DNA of 64,000 bases from Cynocephalus volans (Eukaryota; Chordata; Mammalia; Dermoptera; Cynocephalidae): the NCBI RefSeq assembly GCF_027409185.1, contig NC_084467.1, positions 83,336,501 through 83,400,500 of the forward strand, in the 5' to 3' direction. The notes under the pieces are model-generated. The model was not told the DNA's origin, ran no database searches, and saw only the letters and a program-made list of their open reading frames with translations. This document shows positions 1 to 10,900 of this stretch, in pieces. Made by a program: the position numbers and the translations under genes. Each line of letters starts with the position of its first letter. Positions within the stretch are counted from its first letter, which is position 1.

Positions 1-345
1 TTTCTTTCAGCAGTGATTTGTAGTTCTCATTGTAGAGATCTTTCACCTCCTTGGTTAAGTTTATTCGTAGGTTTTGTTTTGTTTTGGTAGCTATTGTAAA
101 TGGGCTTGCTTTCTTGATTTCTTTTTCCACTAATTCATTGTTGGAGTATAAAAACTCTACTGACTTTTGTACATTGATTTTGTATCCTGCAACTTTACTG
201 TATCCATTCAATAGCTGTAGGAATTTTTTCATAGAGTCTCAGGTTTTTCCGTATATAGGATCATGTCATCTGCAAACAGGGACAATTTGACTTCATCTTT
301 TCCAATGTGGATGCTCTTTATTTCTTTCTCTTGCCTGATTGCCAG
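1..345 (-). mobile_element. L1 ORF2 fragment, inverted 5' part of a twin-primed L1
   Basis: Read on the minus strand this segment is L1 ORF2 reverse-transcriptase-region sequence, including the part encoding a [14 protein letters not shown] motif (the YADD/FADD catalytic box). It runs off the left window edge. At about 340-350 the orientation flips to plus-strand L1 sequence from a more 3' part of ORF2, which is the arrangement left by twin-primed reverse transcription. It has no intact open frame and is a dead copy. Confidence 0.85.
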
Positions 346-1965
346 TACTAACATTCATACAAAACAACAAAAGACCCTGAATAGCCAAAGCAATCCAGAG
401 CAAAAAAAAATAAAGCCAGAGGCATTATACTACCTGACTTCAAATTGTACTACAAGGCTATAGTGACCAAAACAGCATGATACTGGCATAAAAACAGACA
501 CCTGGACAAATGGAACAGAATAGTGAACCTGGAAGTTAACCCACATACTTATAGCCAACTGATCTTCAACAGAGGCACAAAGAACATGCATTGGAGAAAG
601 GACAGCCTCTTTAATACATGGTGCTGGAAAAACTGGATATCCATGTGTAGAAGAATGAAACTAGACCAGTACCTCTCGCCATCTACCTAAATCAACTCAA
701 AATGGATGAAGAACTTAAATATAAGACCTAAAATTATAAACCTCCTAGAAGAAAACATAAGGGAGACATTTCAGGATGTAGAACTAGACAAAGATTTTAT
801 AAATAAAGACCTCAAAAGCACAGGCAACAAAAGAAAAAATAAACAAATAGGATTATATCAAACTAAAAAAAGCTTCTGCACAACAAAGAAAATAATCAAC
901 AGAGTGAAAAGACAACTTACTGAATGGGAGAAAATATCTGCAAACTATACATCTGACAGGAGATTAATATCCAGAATATACAAGGAAGTCAAACAACTTG
1001 ACAGTAAAAAAACAACTATCCCGATTAAAAAATGGGCAAAGGAGCTGAATAGACATTTCTCAAAGGAAGACATACAAATGGCCAACAGATACGTGAAAAA
1101 ATGTTCAACATCACTAAGCATCAGGGAAATGCAAATCAAAACACATTGAGATATCATCTCACCCCAGTTAGACTGGCTATTATCCAAAAGACAGAGAATA
1201 ATAAATGTTGTTAAGGATGTGGAGAAAGAGGAACCTCCTACACTGTTGGAGGGACTGTCAATTAATGCAGCCATTATGGGAAACAGTATGGAGGTTCCTC
1301 AAACAACTACAGGTAGAACTGCCATAGGATCCAGCCATTTCACTACTGGGTGTATACCCAAAAGAATGGAAATCATCATGTCGAAGGGATACCTGTACTC
1401 CCATGTTTATTGTAGCTCTATTTACAGTAGCCAAGAGTTGGAACCAACCTAAATGTCCATCGATGGATAATTGGATAAGGAAAATATGGTGTAGATACAC
1501 AATGGAATATTACTCAGCCATAAGAGGAATGAAATTCTGCCATTCGCAGCAATATGGATGAACTTGGAGGAAATTATGTTAAGTGAAATAAGCCAGACAC
1601 AAGAAGAGAAATCCCACATGTCCTCACTCATAAATGGCAGCTGAGAAATAAATTTAAAAAAAAAAAGAAAGGAAGAAAAGAAAAGAAAGAAAGAAAGAAA
1701 AGATTATAATAATATGTTGAACTTTCAAAAGGAGAAAACATCATAACTCTGGTTATTAGATATGGGAAAGGGTGAGGGGGAGGAGGGCTAGCAAGAAATT
1801 GGTTAAGGGTCACGAAGAATGATTACGTTTTGCAAAGATGAGTATATAATTATCCTGATTTGGTCATCACATATTGTACACAGGTATTAATGTTCAACTT
1901 ATACCACACAGATATGTATAATCAGTTATGTTTCCGTTAAAAAAAAAGAAAGGAAAAAAGAAATA
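346..1965 (+). mobile_element. L1 3' part: ORF2 C-terminus, 3' UTR and A-rich tail
   Basis: Plus-strand LINE-1 sequence. The frame at 706-1149 is 147 codons long and reads as the ORF2p C-terminus (for example [20 protein letters not shown] and [10 protein letters not shown]), followed by the characteristic L1 tail segment near 1490-1650. A GAAA-rich stretch at 1657-1702 is internal, and a final A-rich tail lies at 1938-1960. ORF2 is truncated at its 5' side and broken by stops, so it cannot encode an active protein. It is probably one insertion with the inverted segment to its left. Confidence 0.88.
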
Positions 1966-4867
1966 AAATGATCATTGTTGCTTCAAGCCAAAAAAAAAAG
2001 AGCTTCTGGGAGTCTTGGCTAGCTCAGAGATTTTCAGGCAAGGAGACCCTGTGGCCTCTTCTGTCCCTCTCAGTGCTTTCCATGGGGCTGGCTGAGATGC
2101 CCCTCTGTGAGAATGGCATGGCTTTTATTATTTCTTATGGTGTCCACACACAGTTTTTCATAGAAATGTCTCTTTCAGTGCATATCTCTTATCCACTGTG
2201 GACCCAGACATCTCTCCCAGCTCTAATAATTTTGGATCAGTGGTTTTCTAAGTGTGAAACCCACTGGTGGGCTGTGGGACTCTTCCTGATGGTGGCAAAC
2301 TGATCCAAACATTCCTGAAAATTCTTTTTTTTTTTTCCATAGGCAAATAGAAGAATTCTATGGGTTTTCATTTTTGCATATGAGGGGCTATTTACAGTCC
2401 CTAAAGTAGATAGTGTGTTATTAAAGCTTACTAAAATGTGTTCTTTATGAACTCAAATTGGTGTTTTAGTTTCCTGAGGACTCAAATTCATCATTCTGTT
2501 AAGATGTCTGGCTGCTAAGGCAATGCCTGCAGCCCTGCAAAGTTTGTGAATGTACACGTGCAGAGAGTGGGGATTTTGCAAACTGGGAAAGGACACGCTG
2601 CCACTACCAGTGTTGCCTTGAGCTGACTGTGTTGTTCGATTGCAGTCATTCTTGTCCTAATTAATATTTCACTTTTGTTGATTATTTGATTCTTGTTTAA
2701 TTCATTTTACTTTTTATCATTTTAAGCATTTCCTTCCTCTTCAATCTTTTGTTTCCTAGCAGAAGTGGGAATGAGTATGGGAAGTGAGCCATGGGCTAAT
2801 GTCAAAAAAGTTTGAGGACCAACATTTCTATTCCAGTCTTCTGGGAGAATCTTCCAGGTAAAGACAACACCTTAGCAGGTGAAACAGCAGTGAGTCACTT
2901 AACCTTACTGAACTTCCTCAAGATGGGGGCAGAGAGTTGGGTTAAATGACCCCCAATGTCCTTGTGTGGCTTTCTGACCCTTTTAGTTGTGTCCAGCCTG
3001 GAGGTGGGGCACATGGGTGCCAACCAGCTCTATCGAAGCCATAAGATGCTTTGTGGGGGATATGGGGGGAGAATGGAAAAAATATGAACTTTTGTTTTCC
3101 TGTTGTGTTCCAAAATAACAGGGTCATTTTTTTCCATGTACTTCTTATCCGTGGCAAGGACTTACCCTGGAATCACAGAGATCAGCAATGCTTTATGTGC
3201 CCTGATCCTGAGCCTCCAGAATCTTGTAGAGTGGCCTGAGAATGTGAGTGGACAAAGAGGAGCCATCTGTCTGTACCCACTGATGGTGGTTCTCCCAGTA
3301 TACTGCAGTGCAGTAATAAAAACAAAATAAATGAAATAACTGGCAATGAGATTCTGGTAAAATGCCAGTCACCTCAGTCATTCTCAACAGTGGGAGAGTG
3401 CTGTAATGTCCAATGGCTTTCGAGTCCCATTTCTGCTGTGGACAATTGTACAGGATAGCTAGCTAGGTACCTGAGGAATCTCCACTGTTTTTCCTTGAGC
3501 AGGTGACAGGTGAATTGGATGTACCTTGCTGCAGTCTGTAGAGTGTGCGGTCTGCTTTCCTTTGGCATCCATCTCGATATGAGCTACTGAGCAAATGTAC
3601 AGATGCTCTTGGCATTTGCTTGGAAATGCCAGTGGCTTCCTATCTTTTTGACTAACAAATATACTGTTCATAAAGGTTTCAGATAATTTTGTCAAGCCCA
3701 GTGCAGAGAAAAACTTGCTGTTTCTTGGGAAATGTACACATCTCTTCCCTCCCTTCTGCATAGTCCGCAGCTCCCCAACCTGCCCTGCCTGCCAGCACTT
3801 TCTTTTCAGTGAATATAATGTTGGTCTCTGTCTTCTAAGCCTTTGTAGCAGTCTTGATGTTGTAATATCTCAAAGCCTCTCTTTCCCTCCCTTTCCTTGC
3901 AGTTATCTTTGTTTCAATGATTCGCTTTCTCGCAGTCCATCAATAGCAAAAGCACTCGGTGACTTCCTATGTCAGGTTTTGGTTCATCCCAAGCCAACTG
4001 GCAGATCCTCAGTGACTTGACTTCTCTCTCCAGAGCAGCATGTGCATCTCAGAAAAGAGAAAACAGTATGGATATTGTGCAGTTTCTCTAACTAGATTAT
4101 GAAAATGATATAAAAGTTCTTGAGAAGAAACCGTTGTTTCCGTAGCTGACAATGCTGTAATAGGGATGGTTCTGAATCCCACCATCCCCCACCGACTGGC
4201 TCAGAGCTATTCTGGGTGGCCAGCTGATGGTGCTTGTTCTCAAGAGATGCCTCATGTGCATGTTTTAGAAAGAGGCTCACATGTGTGTCCATATGATAGT
4301 TTGCATTCAGGCTCATATATAGACAATGGTAATCCCCACACCCAGCTGTTCCCTGGCAAATGCTACTACCCTGGCTTTAGATAGAAGGAATTGAGACACC
4401 TGTTTGTCAGAGGCCCCAGAATGTCTGGGAGAAAACAAACTGAGTCCTCGTGTTTCCTGGTGTGTGGCTTAGAAGCTGCTGGGCATATGGCCTTGGCTTT
4501 GTGTGGCTTTCTTGGGAGCCTAGCACCCACCTACTGTGGGCATTTTGCAAGGGTGAGGGCTCAGGAGGGTGAGGCCCTAAAGCCCTCTTCTCCAAGTGGG
4601 CCTTCCCACCCTCTCAGTCCTTTGGGTAAGGCCCAGTGAGCAGCTGCTGTCTTAGATGAACTCTGAAGTCCTTCCTGACTTAAAATTTTCCTACCTTCTC
4701 GGAAAGGCAATTAACATCTGTTGAATGAATGATCACATCACTGTAGGAAAGGGAGAGAAAGTTATACAAGGGCACTGGGACAATGAGGAAACTCCCCTGG
4801 GAAGCAACAAGTGTTTGGCTTGAATTGCTTTGACTTCCTGCAAGGTGTGCAGCTCCTGAAGACAAGA
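1966..4867. other. Presumed SLC44A3 intron, no gene seen
   Basis: This 2.9-kb stretch has no exon-like open frame with matching splice sites that I recognise. The short open frames on both strands look like chance. Possible MER5-like hAT traces occur near 2240 and 2800 but are too degraded to call. Confidence 0.5.
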
Positions 4868-5075
4868 ATATCTGCCACTTACTGGGCACTTACTATGTGC
4901 CAGGTACTGTGTTATTTTATGCATATTAACTACCTGTATCCTCACAAATCATCCTGTGAGGGATGTACTGTTGTTACCTTTTTAAAAAAACTGTTGAGAA
5001 CACTTAGGTTCAGAGAGGCTAAGTAGTAACCTGCCCAAGATTAGACAGGAAGAAAGTAACAGAGCTGACTGTTGA
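4868..5075 (-). repeat. MIR SINE
   Basis: An ancient MIR in reverse orientation. It has the 'cacttactatgtgccagg' segment, a run of weakly conserved mid-element sequence, and 'cagagaggctaagta' in the core, in the expected order and spacing. Confidence 0.8.
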
Positions 5076-6020
5076 GGTTTTGAACACCCAATAAGTCATT
5101 TCCTATTCCTTGTCCAAGTTCTGAACAGTTGAGAAATGCAAACATGAAGCAGTTGAAGATTAAAAATATCGCCTTGAATACCAAATCATCTGGTTGGAAA
5201 ATGTAGGAACAGCTGTAGACAAGTAGGCTTGTTAATGTTTCACCCCTGAGTCAGAAAGACCAACCCACCCTCTCCCAGCCTAGTCAACAAGGTAGACCTC
5301 CCCCTGGAGCTGAGAAGCTACTGTCTTGGTGACAGGTAGATCTCAAAAGAGAGTGAAGAAGGGGCTGACCCAGCCTGTGCTCTCCAGTCAGCCTTCTCCC
5401 CTGGGAATGAAGAGGAGGTATTGCCCCAGTGGAGGTCCCTGGCCATGAGAATACAAAGCCAGGTGAATCAAGGTCACCCCACACCAGGTCTTCAGCAGTC
5501 CACTGGGCACTCTTTCCACAGGTAGTAACTCAGAACCCCAGAACCGTAGAGATCATGGGACACCCTCCCCTCACTATAGCAGAATCTGGGGTTGCATGGT
5601 GGCCAGAGCTCTTTGTGACTCCCTTCCTCTCTACCCTGTATCTTCTCTTGCCCTGCCCTTCGAGCTTCACTGAGATGCTGAGGACAGACAAGTATGTCAC
5701 ATTACACAGTATGAGCGGCCCTGGCTTACCTTTTGAGCAGAACTATATGTAGCTCTCCCCTATCCCTTGTGCAGTATGGAAGACAGGTCCAAGCTCATAG
5801 GAGCAGGAGGGTGAGGAGCATTTGGGTCCTGGGAAGGTTGGGTCTCACCTTCTATTAGTGCTTCCAAGTCCCCGCTTCCTTTTCCAAGTTTCCCCTGTTC
5901 TCCTCACATTTTAGCTCTTCCCTTCTTCCAGAAGACAGTTGCCCACATCTTATGAGAGCTCCCTCTTCCTCTCTCCTTCCCCTCCTTGGGTCTGGGTCCA
6001 TGTATCCATGCTCCCAGCAG
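5076..6020. other. Presumed intron, nothing recognised
   Basis: Unique-looking sequence with several overlapping short frames on both strands, none carrying a family signature or paired splice sites. No repeat is confidently recognised. Confidence 0.45.
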
Positions 6021-6023
6021 TGT

Positions 6024-6345
6024 GATAGGGTGAGAAGAATGCAGACCTGGAGGCAGACAGGTCTGGATTTGAAGCATGGCTCCTCTGTCTATTGTGTGAC
6101 CTGGGACAGGTTACTTTACCTCTCTTTACCTCTGTTTCCTCATGCGTAAAGCAAAGTTCTCAATACCTACCTCACAGGCAGTTAAGAGGGTTAAATAAGC
6201 TGATACATATGAGGGCACTTCAAAAAGTTCATGGAAAGATTCGTATTATCTTTTAATTCTGTTTTTGCACAAACTTTTTGAAGTACCCTCATATAACAAT
6301 TAAAGCATCGTGTCTGGCTCTTCATATATATTCCATACATGTTAG
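6024..6345 (+). repeat. MIR SINE interrupted by a mariner MITE
   Basis: Plus-strand MIR with the core 'tattgtgtgacctgggac', then 'cctctgtttcctcatg' and the 3' part 'gggttaaataagctgataca'. The element is split at 6210-6291 by a short palindromic mariner-type MITE and resumes with 'agcatcgtgtctggctc'. Confidence 0.75.
6210..6291. mobile_element. 82-bp mariner-type MITE with terminal inverted repeats
   Basis: The ends 'gagggcacttcaaaaagttc' and its near-perfect inverse, which ends 'gtaccctc', form terminal inverted repeats around a short A/T-rich centre. A TA dinucleotide lies on each side (6208-6209 and 6292-6293), the target duplication expected of Tc1/mariner elements. The ends resemble the Hsmar2-type mariner as I remember it. 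It has no coding capacity. A second copy lies at 61110-61191. Confidence 0.82.
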
Positions 6346-6513
6346 TTTGGTTTTTTTTGGGGGGGGGGAAGGAGATTTAGATACTTTACTCATTTGTTCA
6401 CCAAATATTGGAAATCTGTGTGCCAGACAAATGGGGTATAAAAGTATCTATCCCCCGGCATTATGATAAATAATTAAAGAAAGAACATTTGCAAAGCTCT
6501 TAGTTTTGTGCCT

Positions 6514-6625
6514 GTAATGTAGAGGTACTCACTGAATAAATGGAAGTTATTATTCTCAACCCACTTAGTGTAATGTAGAGGTACTCACTGAATAAATGGA
6601 AGTTATTATTCTCAACCCACTTAGT
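6514..6625. repeat. Exact 56-bp tandem duplication
   Basis: The unit beginning 'gtaatgtagaggtactcact' at 6514 is repeated without a mismatch from 6570. The unit itself is the 3' end of a MIR-like repeat ('ctgaataaatggaagttatt'). Perfect identity indicates a recent event, or an assembly artefact. Confidence 0.95.
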
Positions 6626-9447
6626 GAGCTCCTGGTTATATCCATGTTGAGAGGAGTTGAATTGCTAAGAGCTGCCCCTCTGGTCTTTGTAGTCCAGAAA
6701 ATTGCCCAAGTTTTCCCCAACATGAAGGGTGGTGATGAGGGAAAGTCCAGCACTCAGATCCACACCCGTGGCTGGGAGACAGAGAGCAGCTGTGGCCCGA
6801 AGACTGAGCAAGCATGCGCCCACAGCCCGCCAGGTCTCAGAGGGGCCCTGGCCCTCTCTTTTCTGCATCAAGTACACGTTTTCTTTTCACTCCCGTTTTT
6901 CAGCAGTCAAGAGCTGTTGTGTCACAACCCAGCACTGATGACTTAGACTTTTCCCAACAACGCTGGTTGAAAAGGTCATCTGATCCAAGGAACTGTCATT
7001 TGCATAACTGTAAGACTTCTTGCACAAGTCGAGCTCCATGGAGAACATGAAGCACCCCCTGGATGTGCTTTGTGCCTTCCGTCATGACATGTTCCAGGTA
7101 CCCCAGAAATATGCTGAGGAGACCGCCCATGTTTTTAACTTTGATCTATGAAAACCACCTTTAGAGTCAATAAGATCCAATTTCCTCATAATTAAGGAAG
7201 CACGTGACATGCGAAAACACTGTGCTCTGGTGAATGGCGTTTGGATGTGGAGATACGGCCGCGCAGACTAACTCCTCCTGTGATCCCCCCATGTGCAGAT
7301 TAGGGTCTGCGGTGGGTGCCATGCGTGCCTGGAACCTGAGGCTGGGCCAGGCCATCATCTGTCATCACAGCTAGGACGGGGCTGGGGTGGGGGAGGTGGT
7401 TCAGAATGGACGAGGGAACTTTCACAGCCCGAGTTATCCATATTACCCCAATTGCTTAAGAAATGTAAAGATTATGGATTAGCTTTGGCATTTTCCAGAT
7501 TCATTTAGTGTGGGAAATGAAGTTTACCCATGAAGTAGCTCCTCCCCCAACTCTAATCTCCCTTGTAATGGAGAGCAGCTTCCGTCATGTCATTTCTCTT
7601 TGTCTGGCTCTTCTCCTGGAGCAGAGTTATTGTCAGAGGGCTCCGACCACCCGCCTCTGAAGCCCACGCCTGCCCCTCACCTTCCACACCCTTCTGAGCA
7701 AGGCAGTGGTTTGGGGACACTCCTCAGCTGTCATTCTCCAGTTGTCTTTGTCCTAAATGTTGAAGCTTCTGGGGAGAAGGAAGTGGTTGTTGGCCAGACA
7801 CTAAAGAATGCATTCATTAAAAAAAAAAAAAAAGAAAATGAAAGGAGGTGCGAGTCAGTGTGGTTGAGGGAAGAAAAGCTGCTCTGATTTAGCGGTTATT
7901 AATTCGTGTTCTGCTACAAGCTGGAAGCCAGCGATGCTTCAGGCTACCACCACCTGAGTCTCATCTTTGAATGACGTCCGCGTGGGTGTGAATCTCAGCT
8001 GCAAACTCAGATGTGCCAGAAATACTGCATCATGTCTCTCAACCTAGTTTCTGGCTTTGAGCTCCAATTCCACGAGACTGGCAGAAAATTCAATCTGTGA
8101 TTCTTGGGCTTCCTCCACCCCCCACCCCATGGCGTTACATGATGTTTTAGGTATCCCCAGGCATTAGTAGACACAGGTTGCCTTTGAGATGTCATCTTCC
8201 CATCTTCATGGCTCTTTCAAGCCCGGCTTGGGAAGTAGAACTCTGCTAAAAATAAATAAATTAATTAATTAATTAAAAAAAAATAAAAAGTAGACATGGC
8301 CCCCTGGTCAGGACCCACAGACCTCTGTTCTCCTCTCCCAGGCCCGGGAGCCTCATTTTCTAATATGAGGCTACGAAGACCTACAAAGCCACCTGCTGCT
8401 CCAGGACATTTATCCATATGGGGAATCCCCTTTCTTCACCTTTTCCACTAATAGATAAGGACTTAAAGAGCTTAAAATTTTGGAAAACAAAAACTAGTAA
8501 GAGTCGTGGACTGGGTGTCTTCTTGCCCCCACCAGGACCCTTAACCTTGCCTGGAGGGATGAGCATGGAGCCTGAGTCCTGCTTGAATGGAATATGGAGA
8601 GGAGAGAAAGAAAACACACCAGGAGGAGAAACGAGAGAGCTAAGTAAACCATCACATGTATATTGAGGGTAGCTGAACAGTCCTTTTATTTAGAGTCTCA
8701 TCTCTACAGACATTTAAGAAACAAGTTCTATAAAAAGTAGAAGACGCAATTAAGAGAATTTTGGTTCAATTAGCTTTCTTATCTAGGTGGGGCTAGAAAG
8801 TTCCCAAAAGTTTTGGCACATGGATCCAGGCTTTGGGAGTTCTTCAAGTGGTTTCATCTTCCCCCTCCTTTTGCCTTTCACAGGATGCCTCAGTTGGCAC
8901 AGGGTGGGGTAAACAGAGCATTTGCCAGACTTGCGTTCATCCGAGGAATGAGACAGCTGAGGCTGAGTGACTTCCCTGCGATGCACCGCAGTGGGGAGGA
9001 GGAAGGCTCTCTGGGCGTGCAGGCCATGCCCATGTCTTGTCTCCATCAGAGCAACAACAAAAACTCTGAGGTCCAAAATTACAAGGCTACCAACCTCACT
9101 TAGTGTCCTGCCCCAGTCCCCAGCCTGGAGCTTGGCCAGAGCAGACCTTCTGTACATGTCTGGATCGCAGCATGAGCATGAGGGCCCGTGCGGCCTCAGC
9201 ACAGCCCTATGTCTGTGCTGCCTTCACACAGCTTTCAGCACCTGTGAAGAGGAGCAGGGAGGCAATAAGGAAAAAGGAAACACTCATTCAAAAGAGCTGC
9301 CCTCTCTTGTTGGAGCTGCTCTAACCACATCTTGACTGGCTGTAAGGGAAACTGCATTCTGAGCAGAAGTGCCAGTGGAGAGAGGAGGCCGAAATGGGAA
9401 GGCCAATAGTCAGTCTTTTCAAGTTCAGAAAGAAAACATCTGTCATA
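6626..9447. other. Presumed SLC44A3 intron, no gene seen
   Basis: No recognised exon. An AT-rich simple repeat made of AAATT/AATT units followed by an A-run lies at about 8248-8291, and a short poly(A) at 7820-7834. Overlapping frames of 60-139 codons near 8783-9335 on both strands lack a family signature and are treated as chance. Confidence 0.5.
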
Positions 9448-10900
9448 TTACAAATACACAGTCATTAAGACAGTATGGTACTGACATAAACATAGACATG
9501 GACTAGATAGATATATAGATCATTGAAACAGAATAGAGAGCCCAGAAGTAAACTCTTGGGTATATGACCAAATGATTTTCAACAAAGATGCCAAGAATAT
9601 ACAATGGGGAAAGGACAGTCTGATCACTGAACAGTCTCTTCAACAAATGGTCTTGGGAAAATTGGTTATCCACATGCAAAAGAATGAACCCTTAACTTAC
9701 ACTTTATACAAAAATTAACTCAAAATGGATTAAACCCCTAAAAGTAAGACCTAAAACTATGAAGTCCTAGAAGAAAAGATACGGGGAAAGTGTCAGGACA
9801 TTGCATTTGACAGTGATTTCTTGGATATGAGACCCAAAACATAGGCAACAAAACCAAAAATAACAAATGGGACTGCATCAGACTTAAACATATCTACATG
9901 TCAAAGGAAACAATCAACAGAGTGAAAAGACATTCTGTGGAATGGGAGAAAATAATTGTAAATCATGTGTGGTAAGGGGTTGATATCCAGAATATACACA
10001 TATTAAGAACTTCTACAACTGAGCAACAAAAAACAAATAATCCAGTTTAAAAATGAGCAAAGGACTAGAAGAAACATTTCTCCAGAGAAGCTATACAAAT
10101 GGTGAATAAGCACATGAAAGATACTTAACATCACTAATCATTAGGGAAATGTAAATCAAAACCATGAGATATCACCTACACCCATCAGGGTGACCACTTT
10201 CAAAAGAGCAGAAAACAACAAGTGTTGGTGAGTATATGGAGAAGTCAGAACCCTCATGCAGTGTTGGTGGGACTGTAAAATGGTGCAGCCATTATGGAAA
10301 ACAGTACGGAGATTCCTCAAAAAATAAAAACAGAACTACCATATGATCTAGCAATCCCAGTTCTGGGTATAAAAAAGAATTCAAAGAAGGATCTCAAAGA
10401 GATATCTGCACACTCGTGTTCCTCAGGCATTATTCACAATAGCAAACAGGTAGAAACAACTCAGGTGTCCATTAACAGATGACTGGATAGAGAAAATGTG
10501 ATATGCATGTACAATGGAATATTGTTCAGCCTTAAAAAAGAAGAAAATCCTGTGCTATGCTACAACATGGGCGAATCTCAAAAAAATTATGCTGAATTAA
10601 ATGAGCAAGTTACGAAAAGACAAGGACTGTATGATTTTACTTATATGAAGTGTCTAAAGTAGTCAAAAATCATAGAAACAGAAAGTAGAAAGGTGGTTAC
10701 CAAGGGCTGGTGGGAGAGGGAGTGGGAATAAGTGTTTTGTGGGTACAGAGTTCCGACGTTGCAAGATGAAAAAGTTCTAGTTTATTGCACAACAACGTGA
10801 ACATACATAACACTACTGAACTCTATCCTTTAAAATGATGAAGATGGTAAATTTAATGTTATATGGTTTTTAACCACAATAAAAAGAAGAAAAGAAAGCA
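9448..10900 (+). mobile_element. Truncated old L1 (ORF2 3' end plus 3' UTR)
   Basis: Plus-strand L1 sequence. It starts in the ORF2 region ('acagtatggtactgacataa'), runs through a stop-riddled ORF2 C-terminus and the typical segment near 10500 ('tacaatggaatattgttcag'), and ends with a 3' UTR that closes in 'accacaataaaaagaagaaa'. The reading frame is broken many times, so this is an ancient 5'-truncated copy. Confidence 0.87.

Noticed and set aside
706..1149. A 147-codon open frame that could be taken as a gene
   Set aside because: It is the C-terminus of L1 ORF2 ([17 protein letters not shown] and related segments), truncated upstream, so it belongs to a dead retroelement.
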